The notes: generated by a model not told the origin, from the letters alone. Shown: positions 18,774 to 27,921, counted from the first letter of the stretch. The stretch is 64,000 bases of DNA from Pedobacter sp. Bi126 (GCF_918698245.1 NZ_CAKKMS010000001.1:1271356-1335355), one strand, 5' to 3'. Numbers and translations: made by a program.

Positions 18774-19938
18774 AATGCCACCTTTCATCTTTAATATCAT
18801 CACTTAGTGAGGGATTCCCGATCATTATAAAGAAAGCTTCCATGATCATCAGCATGGTTTCATACTGCTCAAATAAAAATTCTTTATCCATCAGTTTAAT
18901 GCTGCTCCCGGTACTAAATGCGGCATACAACCACTCAAAAAGGCCTAAACGCAGTTGTTTAATTTTTTCAGGAACGAAAAAAGACGCTACAAAGCGATAA
19001 GGATTTTCGATGTGTTCGGCGGATAGTGTATTTACTTCAGAAAGGCCTTTGTTGTACACTTCGCTTGTAATAAAACGACCCTTAGTAATTAAGCCTTCAG
19101 GCAAGGCTTCCTGATAAATCAGTTTTTTTGTTGCAATTAAATAACCTGCGTTAAGCAATTTCGTAAACTGGTTATACAGGAAAAAATAATCGGCAACATC
19201 ACTTAAACGGTGCGCTTCTGATAAAGCCATTTTATACCATTTTTTCAGGTATGTTTTATGCCCTGCAAGGTTGTCCAAACTAAAGAAAAATTCTATTGCC
19301 TTAAATGGATTATCAAATAATTCCTGATCGAAAGCCAAAGGCGATGTACTTTCGAACATGGCCATATGGTAATAACGATCGATGCTCTTAAAACTATTTT
19401 TAGTGATAACCCTTTCATGGATGAGCCAACAGGCCTCCAGCATTTTCATGGTATTCTCGTAAAACGCGGCAACATACTGGTCCCAATCCAGATCGAGCTT
19501 ATTTTCCAATCCGGCCAGTAACCATTCCTTGTAAACCATCTTATAGCTATCCGATTCAAAGAAGATAAAAATATCTAAAAAAGTAAATTTCGGGTTTTTC
19601 ATCTCGCCCTTGCTCAACAATTTCGGGCAATAATCAAGCACAACCGATTCGCGTTCCAAATTACATTCATCAAGCTCAATCGCCTTTACAAAGGCCGTAT
19701 CAGCTTCAATCCGGTTAAAAATTAAATCTGAATAATCAAACAGCGGCACCAGTTTTTCATAAAAACCCAATAGCTTCGCAGGGTGTTTTTGCGGCGAATA
19801 ATCGAATTCGTTTTGAGATGGGTTTACCCAGTTTTTTAAAAAATCTAAATGATGGCCTACACCATCTGATAAAAAAAAGTTTTCTATGGCATCGATAAAT
19901 GCCACAGTTTCTTTTTTAAAATTTAAGTTCCCTTCCAT
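18763..19938 (-). CDS. Unrecognised all-helical protein with four internal repeats
   Basis: A 391-residue soluble protein with no signal peptide. I do not recognise a named family. Reading it against itself shows four copies of a roughly 60-residue unit at about 14-74, 118-173, 211-268 and 312-373. Each has an aromatic FF pair early on, a Trp about 12-17 residues later (NW, EWLLAG, KWYKMAL, EWLYAAF), and a closing amphipathic helix such as YENTMKMLEACWLI or YETMLMIMEAFFIM. The predicted structure is a helical repeat scaffold of the kind that binds proteins or nucleic acids. It is the first gene of an operon with the HEPN protein and diverges from an XRE/S24 regulator, which suggests a regulated accessory module. 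Role unknown. Confidence 0.6.
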   Translation of the reverse strand: MEGNLNFKKETVAFIDAIENFFLSDGVGHHLDFLKNWVNPSQNEFDYSPQKHPAKLLGFYEKLVPLFDYSDLIFNRIEADTAFVKAIELDECNLERESVVLDYCPKLLSKGEMKNPKFTFLDIFIFFESDSYKMVYKEWLLAGLENKLDLDWDQYVAAFYENTMKMLEACWLIHERVITKNSFKSIDRYYHMAMFESTSPLAFDQELFDNPFKAIEFFFSLDNLAGHKTYLKKWYKMALSEAHRLSDVADYFFLYNQFTKLLNAGYLIATKKLIYQEALPEGLITKGRFITSEVYNKGLSEVNTLSAEHIENPYRFVASFFVPEKIKQLRLGLFEWLYAAFSTGSSIKLMDKEFLFEQYETMLMIMEAFFIMIGNPSLSDDIKDERWHYAE

Positions 19939-19975
19939 AGCGTATAGTTTTAAATTATTATCTTAGCAACACTAA

Positions 19976-19983
19976 CAAATTTA
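19976..19983 (-). promoter_or_regulatory. -7 element for the helical-repeat/HEPN operon
   Basis: The minus strand reads TAAATTTG, an exact fit to TAnnTTTG, placed to give a leader of about 30 nt before the ATG at 19938. The palindrome at 19997-20024 lies where its -33 region would be, so bound repressor should block it. Confidence 0.5.
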
Positions 19984-19996
19984 GCAAAACAACAAC

Positions 19997-20024
19997 AGAA
20001 ATTCTAACTTATAGTAGAATTTCT
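19997..20024. promoter_or_regulatory. Palindromic operator candidate for the XRE/S24 repressor
   Basis: A perfect 10-bp inverted repeat (AGAAATTCTA and TAGAATTTCT) with an 8-base centre ACTTATAG. It lies 16 bases before the repressor ATG and about 60 bases before the divergent gene, the expected geometry for a repressor that controls itself and its neighbour. Confidence 0.6.
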
Positions 20025-20040
20025 TTCAACATAAGCACAA

Positions 20041-20694
20041 ATGACTGAAAATCAGAGATTAAAATTATTAATGGATTTATTGAATTTCAAGACTCAAAAA
20101 GCTTTTGCGGATGCATTGAATATTCAGCCCGGCTCCTTGTCTGATATAATGAGAGGGAAAGATGGCTTAAGAGTATCAAACGCCATTAAAGATAAACTCG
20201 AACTTAAATTCGACGTAAATTTAACATGGCTTGAAAACGGGACAGGCGAACCGTTTTTTAAAAAGAAACCTGGCGTTAGCGAAAGTAAAGAGGGTGTTCC
20301 CTATTTCGATATGAGTCTATCGGATGCTAAAGATCTCCTCGTAGAAGAACAACGGGCAGAATACCTGGTAAATTACCTCCCTTTTAACGATTGTACGGCT
20401 TATTTACCGGTTTATGGCGATAGCATGTACCCCAAATATGCCGCAGGCGAAATTATAGCCATAAAAGAAATTACCAATTACGAAATCCTACAGTGGGGCG
20501 AAGCATATGTGGTGATGACGGATGCAGATAGTAACAGTTTACGTACCATAAAGCTAATTTTTCAGCACGCTGATAATACCAAACTAATCCTCCGTTCTTC
20601 AAATCCTAATTTTAAAGGCGATACCGTAATCCGTAAAAAAAATATCCAGGCACTTTATATTATAAAAGGAAAAATTACACGGAATGTTATTTAG
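20041..20694 (+). CDS. XRE-family repressor with S24 (LexA/CI-like) C-terminal domain
   Basis: A 217-residue regulator. The N-terminal helix-turn-helix (about 5-65) contains KTQKAFADALNIQPGSLSDIMRG, a Cro/CI-type HTH. The C-terminal S24-like domain (about 115-212) has Ser128 in VYGDSMYPKY and a candidate Lys171 in LRTIKLI, the Ser/Lys pair of the LexA/CI fold. No obvious Ala-Gly cleavage site lies in the linker (70-110), so self-cleavage is uncertain; many Bacteroidota members of this type may not cleave. It faces the helical-repeat/HEPN operon across 102 bases, with a strong palindrome next to its start. It probably represses itself and that operon, perhaps until stress or DNA damage. Confidence 0.85.
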   Translation: MTENQRLKLLMDLLNFKTQKAFADALNIQPGSLSDIMRGKDGLRVSNAIKDKLELKFDVNLTWLENGTGEPFFKKKPGVSESKEGVPYFDMSLSDAKDLLVEEQRAEYLVNYLPFNDCTAYLPVYGDSMYPKYAAGEIIAIKEITNYEILQWGEAYVVMTDADSNSLRTIKLIFQHADNTKLILRSSNPNFKGDTVIRKKNIQALYIIKGKITRNVI

Positions 20695-20950
20695 GAAAAG
20701 CAGTTCTCAGTTCAGGGTTTCCGGTTCTAGTTAATAGTTTACAGTTAACTGAAAATTGCGAATTGCCAGCTGAAAACTGAATCCACGGGAATAAATAAAA
20801 GATGGTTCCCGCAGATCCAGCAGATTTTCGCAGATTTTAAAAAACCGTATAAGAGTCTGTTTATAAAATTGTCATTCTGAGGGATAATTTATTGTATAAA
20901 AATCAATATAAATAACAGTGGTTTCAAGGAGATAAATGGTCTCGAAGTAT

Positions 20951-21067
20951 CGTCATTTCGACCGCAGTGGAGAAATCTTTAACTTTGATTCCAATAACTT
21001 GGTACAAAGATCTCTCCTCCGAAGGAGTTCCTTTGGAACATTTCGCTGCGCTACAGTCGAGATGACG
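20951..21067. repeat. Repeat family B, full copy
   Basis: The ends are CGTCATTTCGAC and GTCGAGATGACG, inverted with one mismatch. Inside, GATCTCTCCTCCGAAGGAG and TTCCTTTGGAAC are palindromic words also found at 17806-17875. It can fold into one long hairpin. Confidence 0.6.
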
Positions 21068-21332
21068 ACCATTCTATTGGAGCAGGTCAATGGTAGCTTG
21101 TCGAAGGACGTGATTAAACATCTTACAAGCCGTTTCGACGGGCTCAACGTGACAAATTCGGAGTGAATTATAAATATGAGTAAGATTTGCAAATTGAATC
21201 AGCGTTTATCATCCTTAATCAGCGGAGAATAAATAAAGCTCCCGCAGATCAGCAGATTTTCGCAGATTTAAAAAGCTATATGGAAGTTAATTTATAACAA
21301 TTGTCATCCTGCGGGATAATTATTGCGATGAA

Positions 21333-21431
21333 TCGTCATTGCGAGAAGGAACGACGAAGCAATCTTTCATGCTAATGACCCCTGTTATAAAGATTGCTTC
21401 GTCGGCTGAAAAAGCCTTCTTCGCAATGACG
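21333..21431. repeat. Nested palindromic repeat family A, copy 1
   Basis: The outer arms CGTCATTGCGA and CGCAATGACG, and inner arms GAAGCAATCTTT and AAAGATTGCTTC, give a roughly 100-bp cruciform-like unit. Related copies are at 30344-30494 and 48061-48155, with a half copy at 52957-52986. Confidence 0.65.
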
Positions 21432-21479
21432 ATTAATATCAACTGCACGCCCAGAACTGAAAACTCCTAACTGAAAACT

Positions 21480-21514
21480 AAAAAAGCGGCCCGATCAATG
21501 ATCAGCCCGCTTTT
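21480..21514 (-). terminator. Intrinsic terminator after the second susD
   Basis: On the minus strand a stem AAAGCGG-GCTGATCA pairs with TGATCGGGCCGCTTT, followed by six T. It lies about 20 bases after the susD stop. Confidence 0.75.
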
Positions 21515-21534
21515 CTTATATATTTCCAACCCGC

Positions 21535-23064
21535 TTAGTAACCCGGATTCTGGTACATTTTAACAGGATCTAATTTCACTTCATCAAAAGGAATAGGATA
21601 ATACCTGTCTTTTAAGGTTACATTAGCCAGCTTGGCAATCCCATAAGACGACTGTGGCTTAGCTTTTAAGTAAGTAACCAACTCCGCAGCAGTAAAATTC
21701 CTAATTAAATCAAACCACCTTTGGTGTTCAAAAGCAAACTCTACCCTACGTTCGTGCAAAATAGCCAATTTTAAAGTCGGGAATTTTGCCGCGTAAGTAG
21801 CGTCTGTCTTGGCTACAGCGTATAATGGCATTCCAGCCCTTGCCCTAACCATATCTAAATATTGAATGGCCACCGCATCGTTGCCCTGCAGCATATTTAC
21901 TTCTGCAAGCATTAATATTACATCGGCATAGCGCATCAAAATCCAGTCGTTGCCTCCATAACCCGCATTGGTTGCCAATTGGCTCGCATCGCGGAATTTG
22001 GTGATAAACCAGTCTTTTACAATGGGATCATTAGCAAATTTAACCGAGAAATCTTTTCTTAAATCACTTGTTTCATATTCATTGATCAGATCGGGTTTTA
22101 CATTGCCACCAATCCCTGTAGAAGGTTTAAGCGAATTGATGGTTTCGCCTTTGGCCTGGTTGTTTGCGGCAATGCTCGAGCTAAAACTAATATCTCCCTG
22201 CTTATTTGAAATCTGAAAAATCAGCTCTTTACAGGTCGCTTTTTTAGCTACATCAAAAACATCTGTATATGGAATCTCAGAAAGATTTCCAAAAGTTTTC
22301 ATATTATAAACTGCCATCAAATAAGTATTGGCATTGCTTAGGTTCTCGGTTTTATTTGCTGGCAATGTTCCTGCCATTGTTAAATAAACCTTACCCAAAT
22401 ATGCGTTTATTGCCGCTTTTGAGGTTCTACCTATGTTCGCTCCTGTTTGGAAATTCGGCAATGTGCTGTTAAGGGCATCTTTTAAATCGTTTACAATCTG
22501 GTTGTATACATCGGCTTCAGGAACACGAAATGTATTCTCTTTTACCTCATCGGCTGTGCTAAGCTGCTTGGTTACCACGGGTACCGGTCCCCATTTCCTA
22601 ACCAGTTCAAAATACATAATCGCCCTGATAAACTTGGCTTCTGCCTTGTAGTTTTCTTTGGTGGCCGCATTAGCAAAAGAAACTTTATCAATGTTTGTCA
22701 GTACAACATTGGTTCTGCCAATGGCCTCATAAAGTGCCAGCCAATGGCTCCTTAAATAAGAATTACTGGGCAGGAGCGAAAAATCATTAAACTGAAATGG
22801 CTCACCGGCGTTACTCTGGTTATCATTCCTGCCCGCATCGTCCGAGCGCTCATCAGTAAACAGACCGCTGTTCTCGCCCAAGGTATTGCTGCTTCTAAGC
22901 GATTGGTAAACACCATTTACAGCCAGCAACACATCATTTTCTGTTTTAAAATAGTTTTCTACAGCAATGGCGTTGGGGTTACTTTGATTTAGAAAATCTT
23001 TCTTACAGGCACCCAAACTTAAAATTGCACTAATGGCCAATACTTTATAAATATGTTTTTTCAT
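21535..23064 (-). CDS. SusD/RagB family lipoprotein (second pair)
   Basis: A 509-residue outer-membrane lipoprotein with lipobox LGAC (Cys20). SusD landmarks include NYFKTENDVLLAVNGVYQSLR near 37-57, LYEAIGRTNVVLTNI near 108-122, AEAKFIRAIMYFELVRKWGPVP near 135-156, and in the C-terminal part RYADVILMLAEVNMLQGNDA near 382 and LAILHERRVEFAFEHQRWFDLIR near 427. It ends in PVKMYQNPGY, the usual tail. It lies 10 bases after susC and has its own terminator. No CAZyme, peptidase or regulator stands next to the pair, so the ligand cannot be inferred from context. The low charge and length are ordinary for the family. Confidence 0.95.
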   Translation of the reverse strand: MKKHIYKVLAISAILSLGACKKDFLNQSNPNAIAVENYFKTENDVLLAVNGVYQSLRSSNTLGENSGLFTDERSDDAGRNDNQSNAGEPFQFNDFSLLPSNSYLRSHWLALYEAIGRTNVVLTNIDKVSFANAATKENYKAEAKFIRAIMYFELVRKWGPVPVVTKQLSTADEVKENTFRVPEADVYNQIVNDLKDALNSTLPNFQTGANIGRTSKAAINAYLGKVYLTMAGTLPANKTENLSNANTYLMAVYNMKTFGNLSEIPYTDVFDVAKKATCKELIFQISNKQGDISFSSSIAANNQAKGETINSLKPSTGIGGNVKPDLINEYETSDLRKDFSVKFANDPIVKDWFITKFRDASQLATNAGYGGNDWILMRYADVILMLAEVNMLQGNDAVAIQYLDMVRARAGMPLYAVAKTDATYAAKFPTLKLAILHERRVEFAFEHQRWFDLIRNFTAAELVTYLKAKPQSSYGIAKLANVTLKDRYYPIPFDEVKLDPVKMYQNPGY

Positions 23065-23074
23065 TTCTTTAGTT

Positions 23075-26000
23075 CTAAAAAGTCAATTTAATACCAAGGT
23101 TATAGGTTCTTGCCAATGGATAGTTTCCATAATCTACCCCAGGAGCAAGGTTATTGCCCGCACTGTAATCTACTTCAGGATTATAACCTTTATAATCGGT
23201 AATGGTAAAGGCGTTATCTACACTGGCGTAAACACGGATATTGCTCACCTTAAGTGTATTGGCCAGTTGCTTTGGAAAACTGTAGCCTAAAGTAATATTA
23301 GTACATCTGAAATAAGACCCATCCTGGATGTAAAATGACGATAAACGGGTACTGTTACTCTGCGTACCCGCACGTGATGCACGGTAGTTTAAACCACTGC
23401 CAGGATTGGCCTCATTTCTGTAACGATCGGCAACATCAACATACTGGTTTCCAGAACCTTCAAAGTTGTACAGGTAATAATCCTGTCCATCCAGCACCTG
23501 GTTTCCGTACGATCCGTTAAATGATGCCCTTAAATCGAACGTTTTGTAAGAAGTGTTTAAGGCAAAACCATAGGTGAATTTTGCATATGGTGTGCCGATT
23601 ACTGTTTTATCTGCATCGTTTACAATGCCGTTACCATCCGTATCCTGAAAATATAAATCGCCGATTTTTGCCGGGTTAGTAGAAGAAGCTGATGGCGCTA
23701 CCTTGCCTAAGTTATCGGCCGTAATTCTACCCAAAACCTTAAAACCATAAAACATACCGATTGGCTGCCCCTCTTGTGTAACATGTGTAATGTACGAACG
23801 CTCTGCACCGGCCGTAAATATCGTACTGTTACCACCCAGGTCTAAAACCTTGTTCCGGTTTGCCGCGATGTTTCCGCTTAAACCCAAAGTAAAGTCTTCA
23901 TTTTGGATAATTTTGCCATCAATCTGCAAATCGAAACCCTTATTACACACCTTACTATCAGTAAGATTGGTTAAAATTGTTGAGCTGCTGGCAATTGCCG
24001 AAAGTGGTTTGTTAAACAATAAGTTGAAAGAATAACTTAAGTAGTAATTCGCCATGATCGATACACGGTTTTTGAACAGACTGATATCGGTACCGAAGTT
24101 GAACTGAGAAGTAGATTCCCATCCTAATCGTCCATCCTGAATACTGCTTGGCCAAATGGCGGTAGAAATCGCACTTCCGAAAACCGCACCACCTGGTGCG
24201 CTTAACTCTTGCTGCGTGCGGTAATCCGGGATATTGTTATTTCCGCTTAAGCCCCAGCTAGCCCTTAGTTTAACCCTCGATTGTTCGCCCAAAAAGTTGT
24301 TGTAAAAACTTTCGTCAGATAAGTTCCAGCCCGCAGCTATTGAAGGAAAGACACCATACTTGTTTAACGGACCAAACCTTGAAGAACCATCGCGACGGAA
24401 GGAACCGGTTAAAAAGTATTTGCCCGCATAATTATAACTGAAACGGCCAAAGTAAGAAAGTAAAGTAGTAACTGTTTTACCTGTTCTGTTGCGGTCTAGG
24501 GTAAAAAAACCGGCATCCGCTCCTTTATCTGTAATTTCACCAATGTAATCATTTTGAAATCCGCTTGCCGCTACCCTGATCTGATCGCTTGATGTTTTCT
24601 GTGTAGAATAACCACCTAAAACATCTATGCTATGTTTACCAAAGGCTTTATTGTAATTTAACGTAAACTCTGCCAGCTGATCTACCTGGCTTATGGTTTG
24701 TGCTATGGCATTTGCAGCCCTGATCGATTCTGGTGAGTAAGGTGGAGTATTGCCACTGCTTAAGCTGGTAGGCAAATAATACTCATATTTCTCGTTGTAT
24801 GTCTGCGTTCCTAAGTTAGCCTTAAAATTAAGCCCCTCTAATATCTTGTAAGTAGCATTGGCATTATAATTACTCCTATTGCTCTTTCTGGAAATTTTTA
24901 ATTGTTCAACTGTAGCCAAAGGGTTTTCAGGGTTTTGTATCCCGTATTGAGCAGATAATGCACCCATTCCAAATTGGATAGGGTTCCCGTTCGCATCTCT
25001 CGCTGGCAGATAGGGTAAATAAATTAATGCCGACATCATCGGGCTTAAGTTATAACGTCCTTCCTGTACCTCTCTGTTATCGTTTTTTGTGTAAGCAATG
25101 TTTGCACCTACATGTAAACGCTCGCTCACCTTGCCATCAATATTACCCCTAAAGTTGGTTACCTTTTGGTTGGTGTTGGTAACAATACCGTCGTTGTTCT
25201 GGTAACCACCGCTTAAAAAGTATTTTACATCTTTGGTACCGCCAGAAAAGGAAAGGTTATGGCGTTGAAAGGCTGCATTGCGGTACAGTTCATCCTGCCA
25301 GTCGGTATTATAAGCTGCAGGGATAGCCTGTTGCGTGCTGAAATTATAAAGATCGGCCGGAATACTTACACTACTTCCATTGCCTACATTGGCAATACGT
25401 ATGGTGTTGTTATCACTGAACATCGCATCGTTCCAGGTTTTGCCCGAGTTTACCCACAAATCTTTATAGGCATTGTTACGTCCGTCGATTAAAAGTTGGA
25501 TAAACTGGTTGCCATCCAATAATTTTACTTTTTTGGCCAATTGAGAAATACCGCCCTGAACATCGTACTCAAACTTCCCTTTTCCATCTGCACCTCTTTT
25601 GGTGGTAATCAACACTACCCCACCCGATGCTCTAGAACCATAAATGGCTGCAGAAGCCGCATCTTTCAAAATGTCGATGGTTTCGATATCCTCCGGATTG
25701 ATGGATACGTTGTTTCCTGCCGGATAACCATCAATTACATATAAGGGATCAGAACTGGCGTTAATGGACCCGATACCCCTCACCCTGATTTTGGTACCCG
25801 AATATGGCGCACCACTGGTTTGCGATACCTGTACGCCTGCAACTTTACCAACCAGCGCCTGACCAACGGTGGGAGAAGTTAAATTCATTTCGCTGGCTTT
25901 AACACTGCTGATGGCACCCGTTACATCCGATTTTCTGATCTTCTGGTAACCAATAGCCACAACCTCATTAAGGGTATTGCTACTTTCTTTTAAAGTGATA

Positions 26001-26347
26001 TTAATATTTTGACGGCCGTTAACCGCAACTTCCTGATTATCGTAACCGATATAAGAAAACACCAAAATTGCATCTTCTTCTACATTAATTGAATATTTAC
26101 CATTCGGATCGGTAACAGTTGTTTTTTTTGTTTTCTTTTCGAAAACACTTACACCAGGTAAAGGTTGTTTATTTTGATCGGTAACTGTTCCGCCTACAGT
26201 GGCAAATGCTTTATTATGCAAGCCCGAAGCGGTTACTTCATGATTAATCGCTATTGCATTGGAATTACAGATGGCCAGTAATCCGATAGGCAAAAGCAAT
26301 TTCCTGCAAGCACTTTTTATACTTGCGGTTAAAAAAAATGATGTCAT
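23075..26347 (-). CDS. SusC/RagA family TonB-dependent transporter (second pair)
   Basis: A 1090-residue outer-membrane importer. The signal peptide ends near residue 33 (AICNSNAIA). A carboxypeptidase-regulatory-like domain spans about 50-125 (VGGTVTDQNKQPLPGVSVFEKK), a TonB-box-like NEVVAIGYQKIRKSD sits near 125-140, and the plug covers about 140-250 (GVQVSQTSGAPYSG, IRVRGIGSIN, DILKDAASAAIYGSRASGGVVLITTKRG). The rest is the barrel, ending NLGIKLTF. It differs from the first SusC in plug and loops, so a different substrate is likely. It forms a two-gene transcript with susD. With no enzymes beside it, this may be an orphan importer that relies on degradation elsewhere, or a remnant of a larger locus. 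Confidence 0.95.
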   Translation of the reverse strand: MTSFFLTASIKSACRKLLLPIGLLAICNSNAIAINHEVTASGLHNKAFATVGGTVTDQNKQPLPGVSVFEKKTKKTTVTDPNGKYSINVEEDAILVFSYIGYDNQEVAVNGRQNINITLKESSNTLNEVVAIGYQKIRKSDVTGAISSVKASEMNLTSPTVGQALVGKVAGVQVSQTSGAPYSGTKIRVRGIGSINASSDPLYVIDGYPAGNNVSINPEDIETIDILKDAASAAIYGSRASGGVVLITTKRGADGKGKFEYDVQGGISQLAKKVKLLDGNQFIQLLIDGRNNAYKDLWVNSGKTWNDAMFSDNNTIRIANVGNGSSVSIPADLYNFSTQQAIPAAYNTDWQDELYRNAAFQRHNLSFSGGTKDVKYFLSGGYQNNDGIVTNTNQKVTNFRGNIDGKVSERLHVGANIAYTKNDNREVQEGRYNLSPMMSALIYLPYLPARDANGNPIQFGMGALSAQYGIQNPENPLATVEQLKISRKSNRSNYNANATYKILEGLNFKANLGTQTYNEKYEYYLPTSLSSGNTPPYSPESIRAANAIAQTISQVDQLAEFTLNYNKAFGKHSIDVLGGYSTQKTSSDQIRVAASGFQNDYIGEITDKGADAGFFTLDRNRTGKTVTTLLSYFGRFSYNYAGKYFLTGSFRRDGSSRFGPLNKYGVFPSIAAGWNLSDESFYNNFLGEQSRVKLRASWGLSGNNNIPDYRTQQELSAPGGAVFGSAISTAIWPSSIQDGRLGWESTSQFNFGTDISLFKNRVSIMANYYLSYSFNLLFNKPLSAIASSSTILTNLTDSKVCNKGFDLQIDGKIIQNEDFTLGLSGNIAANRNKVLDLGGNSTIFTAGAERSYITHVTQEGQPIGMFYGFKVLGRITADNLGKVAPSASSTNPAKIGDLYFQDTDGNGIVNDADKTVIGTPYAKFTYGFALNTSYKTFDLRASFNGSYGNQVLDGQDYYLYNFEGSGNQYVDVADRYRNEANPGSGLNYRASRAGTQSNSTRLSSFYIQDGSYFRCTNITLGYSFPKQLANTLKVSNIRVYASVDNAFTITDYKGYNPEVDYSAGNNLAPGVDYGNYPLARTYNLGIKLTF

Positions 26348-26670
26348 CTTTTTGTTCTTAGTAATGGTTTTGAAATATAATTGGGGTTTTGTTTTAAGTA
26401 GAAGCGTAGATTTTCACATTTACATAGGCTTATCCTTTTATAGTTAACAGGTTAATTTGTGGAGCGTTCTACGGCGACAAAAGTATAAGTGTACTTTTAA
26501 CACTATGTATCCCCTGTGTTAACTCTCCACACCAATTAGAAGATGTAGTTTAAATTAATATTAAGCTTAATTAAATATCAAATAAATCGTTTTACCAGAA
26601 GATTAAAGTATAACATCCACTTAATCTTTATTTAATAGCCTGTCTTTAATTTTGTTACCAAAACTTTTCA
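26348..26670. promoter_or_regulatory. Divergent promoter region: second susC and the YdcF-like gene
   Basis: This 323-bp spacer holds a minus-strand TACTTTTG (26478-26485) and a plus-strand TAATTTTG (26647-26654), both fitting TAnnTTTG. The second would give the YdcF-like gene a leader of only about 10 nt. Imperfect inverted arms ending TGTGGAG and CTCCACA (about 26451-26463 and 26525-26539) frame the susC promoter. Nothing else stands out. Confidence 0.4.
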
Positions 26671-27918
26671 ATGAAATCCCTCTATCCCTTCCTTTTGCTC
26701 TGCCTATTTTGCAAAGGCTTAGCTGCACAGGATGTACCACAACAGTCTTATCAATTAATTAAGACCAGGAACGAAGTACAATACAAAAATTATTACCTGC
26801 TTTCTCTTTTTGAACAATTGCCCGAACTGCGCAAAATACTGATTACAGATACAGCGTTCAGCAACATCTATAAATCAAAAACAGCACAGGTAAATGAAGC
26901 AGTTAAAACCTGCAAAACAGCTATTACGTGTTATGCCAAAGCCTTAAAATTTACCAATGAGGAAATAGCCCATATTGGAAACCGTTTGGCGCTGCTTTAC
27001 ACAGAAAATAATCCGCTGGGAAATTTGGTAAGTAATCATCTCATCCCCTCAGGTTGTTATGCCATGTTTGCCAAAGAACAACACAGAACCCTTTTAATTA
27101 AAGCCTGGGAACAAGATGCCAATGCCATAAATTATGCAATTGGTGTATATGTAGAAGGAAACAAGCCCAACTACCCCAAAATAGATTCAATCAGTTTTAG
27201 TCTAACTGACAAAACGTTTGCAGAACTCACCTCTGCCAGTGCATTATTGTCCTTGCAGAGCAATAATAAGCTCTTTTTCGAACCTGCCATGTTATTTGCA
27301 TTGGAAGCTTTAGAACTGAACGAACGCAATGAGGCTGCCGATTATGAACCGATGGCTAAAGGCGTAAACCTTTCGGCGATTAACCAGATCAAGAAAACAG
27401 AATGGAAGAAATACCCTTACAGCGTAATCCTGGTTCCAGGTGCTGGCCCCGAGGAAAAAGACGTTGCGCTAAGTGCTGGCGGAATGATCCGCTGCAGGTT
27501 AGCGGCCTTGCAATACCATACAGGCATGGCACCATTTATTGTGGTTTCGGGCGGACGTGTACATCCCTATAAGACCAAGTTCAGCGAAGCATATGAAATG
27601 AAGAAATTCCTGATGGAAACACTTCAAATACCCGAAAGTGCCATTATTATGGAGCCGCATGCCCGCCATACCACCACCAACCTGCGCAACTGTGCAAGGC
27701 TGATGTTTAGGTACGGGATGCCGGTAGATAAACCTGGTTTAGCCTGTACCGTAAAATCGCAGAGTTATAATATCACCAATCTGCTCCCCGAGCGTTGCAA
27801 AAAAGAACTCGGCTACTATCCTTATAAAAACGGAAAACGTTTGAGTGATACCGAATCAGAATTCTACTTAAATACAACTTCTTTACAAATTGATTTTGAT
27901 GAACCTTTAGATCCTTAG
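26671..27918 (+). CDS. YdcF/SanA/ElyC-type (DUF218) exported protein
   Basis: A 415-residue protein with a signal peptide (MKSLYPFLLLCLFCKGLAAQ). The C-terminal half, from about residue 245, is a DUF218 domain: YSVILVPGAGPEE, RCRLAALQYHTG, PFIVVSGGRVHPYKTKFSEAYEMKKFL and IIMEPHARHTTTNLRNCARL. Its acidic and His residues match the family pocket. The N-terminal 225 residues are an extension with two CysX motifs that I do not recognise. DUF218 members are linked to envelope polysaccharide metabolism or are Rossmann-like proteins of unclear activity. It is followed 3 bases later by a second gene, so the two form an operon. It is exported to the periplasm. The biochemical role is unknown. Confidence 0.8.
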   Translation: MKSLYPFLLLCLFCKGLAAQDVPQQSYQLIKTRNEVQYKNYYLLSLFEQLPELRKILITDTAFSNIYKSKTAQVNEAVKTCKTAITCYAKALKFTNEEIAHIGNRLALLYTENNPLGNLVSNHLIPSGCYAMFAKEQHRTLLIKAWEQDANAINYAIGVYVEGNKPNYPKIDSISFSLTDKTFAELTSASALLSLQSNNKLFFEPAMLFALEALELNERNEAADYEPMAKGVNLSAINQIKKTEWKKYPYSVILVPGAGPEEKDVALSAGGMIRCRLAALQYHTGMAPFIVVSGGRVHPYKTKFSEAYEMKKFLMETLQIPESAIIMEPHARHTTTNLRNCARLMFRYGMPVDKPGLACTVKSQSYNITNLLPERCKKELGYYPYKNGKRLSDTESEFYLNTTSLQIDFDEPLDP

Positions 27919-27921
27919 TTT

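Larger units (their letters stand above)
20695..21534. other. Repeat-packed spacer between the repressor and the second susD
   Basis: No gene is visible in 840 bases. In order it holds a CGCAGATTTT-type block (about 20798-20846), a GTCATTCTGAGGGATAAT block (about 20871), repeat family B (20951-21067), a second CGCAGAT block (about 21238-21276), a second GTCATCCTG block (about 21302), repeat family A (21333-21431) and a terminator (21480-21514). Confidence 0.7.

Noticed and set aside
20041..20694. Prophage remnant around the S24 repressor
   Set aside because: No integrase, structural or lysis genes are nearby; the neighbours are a HEPN protein and a repeat protein.
21968..22216. Plus-strand open frames inside susD/susC genes
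   Set aside because: Antisense shadows of well-supported minus-strand genes with low-complexity peptides.
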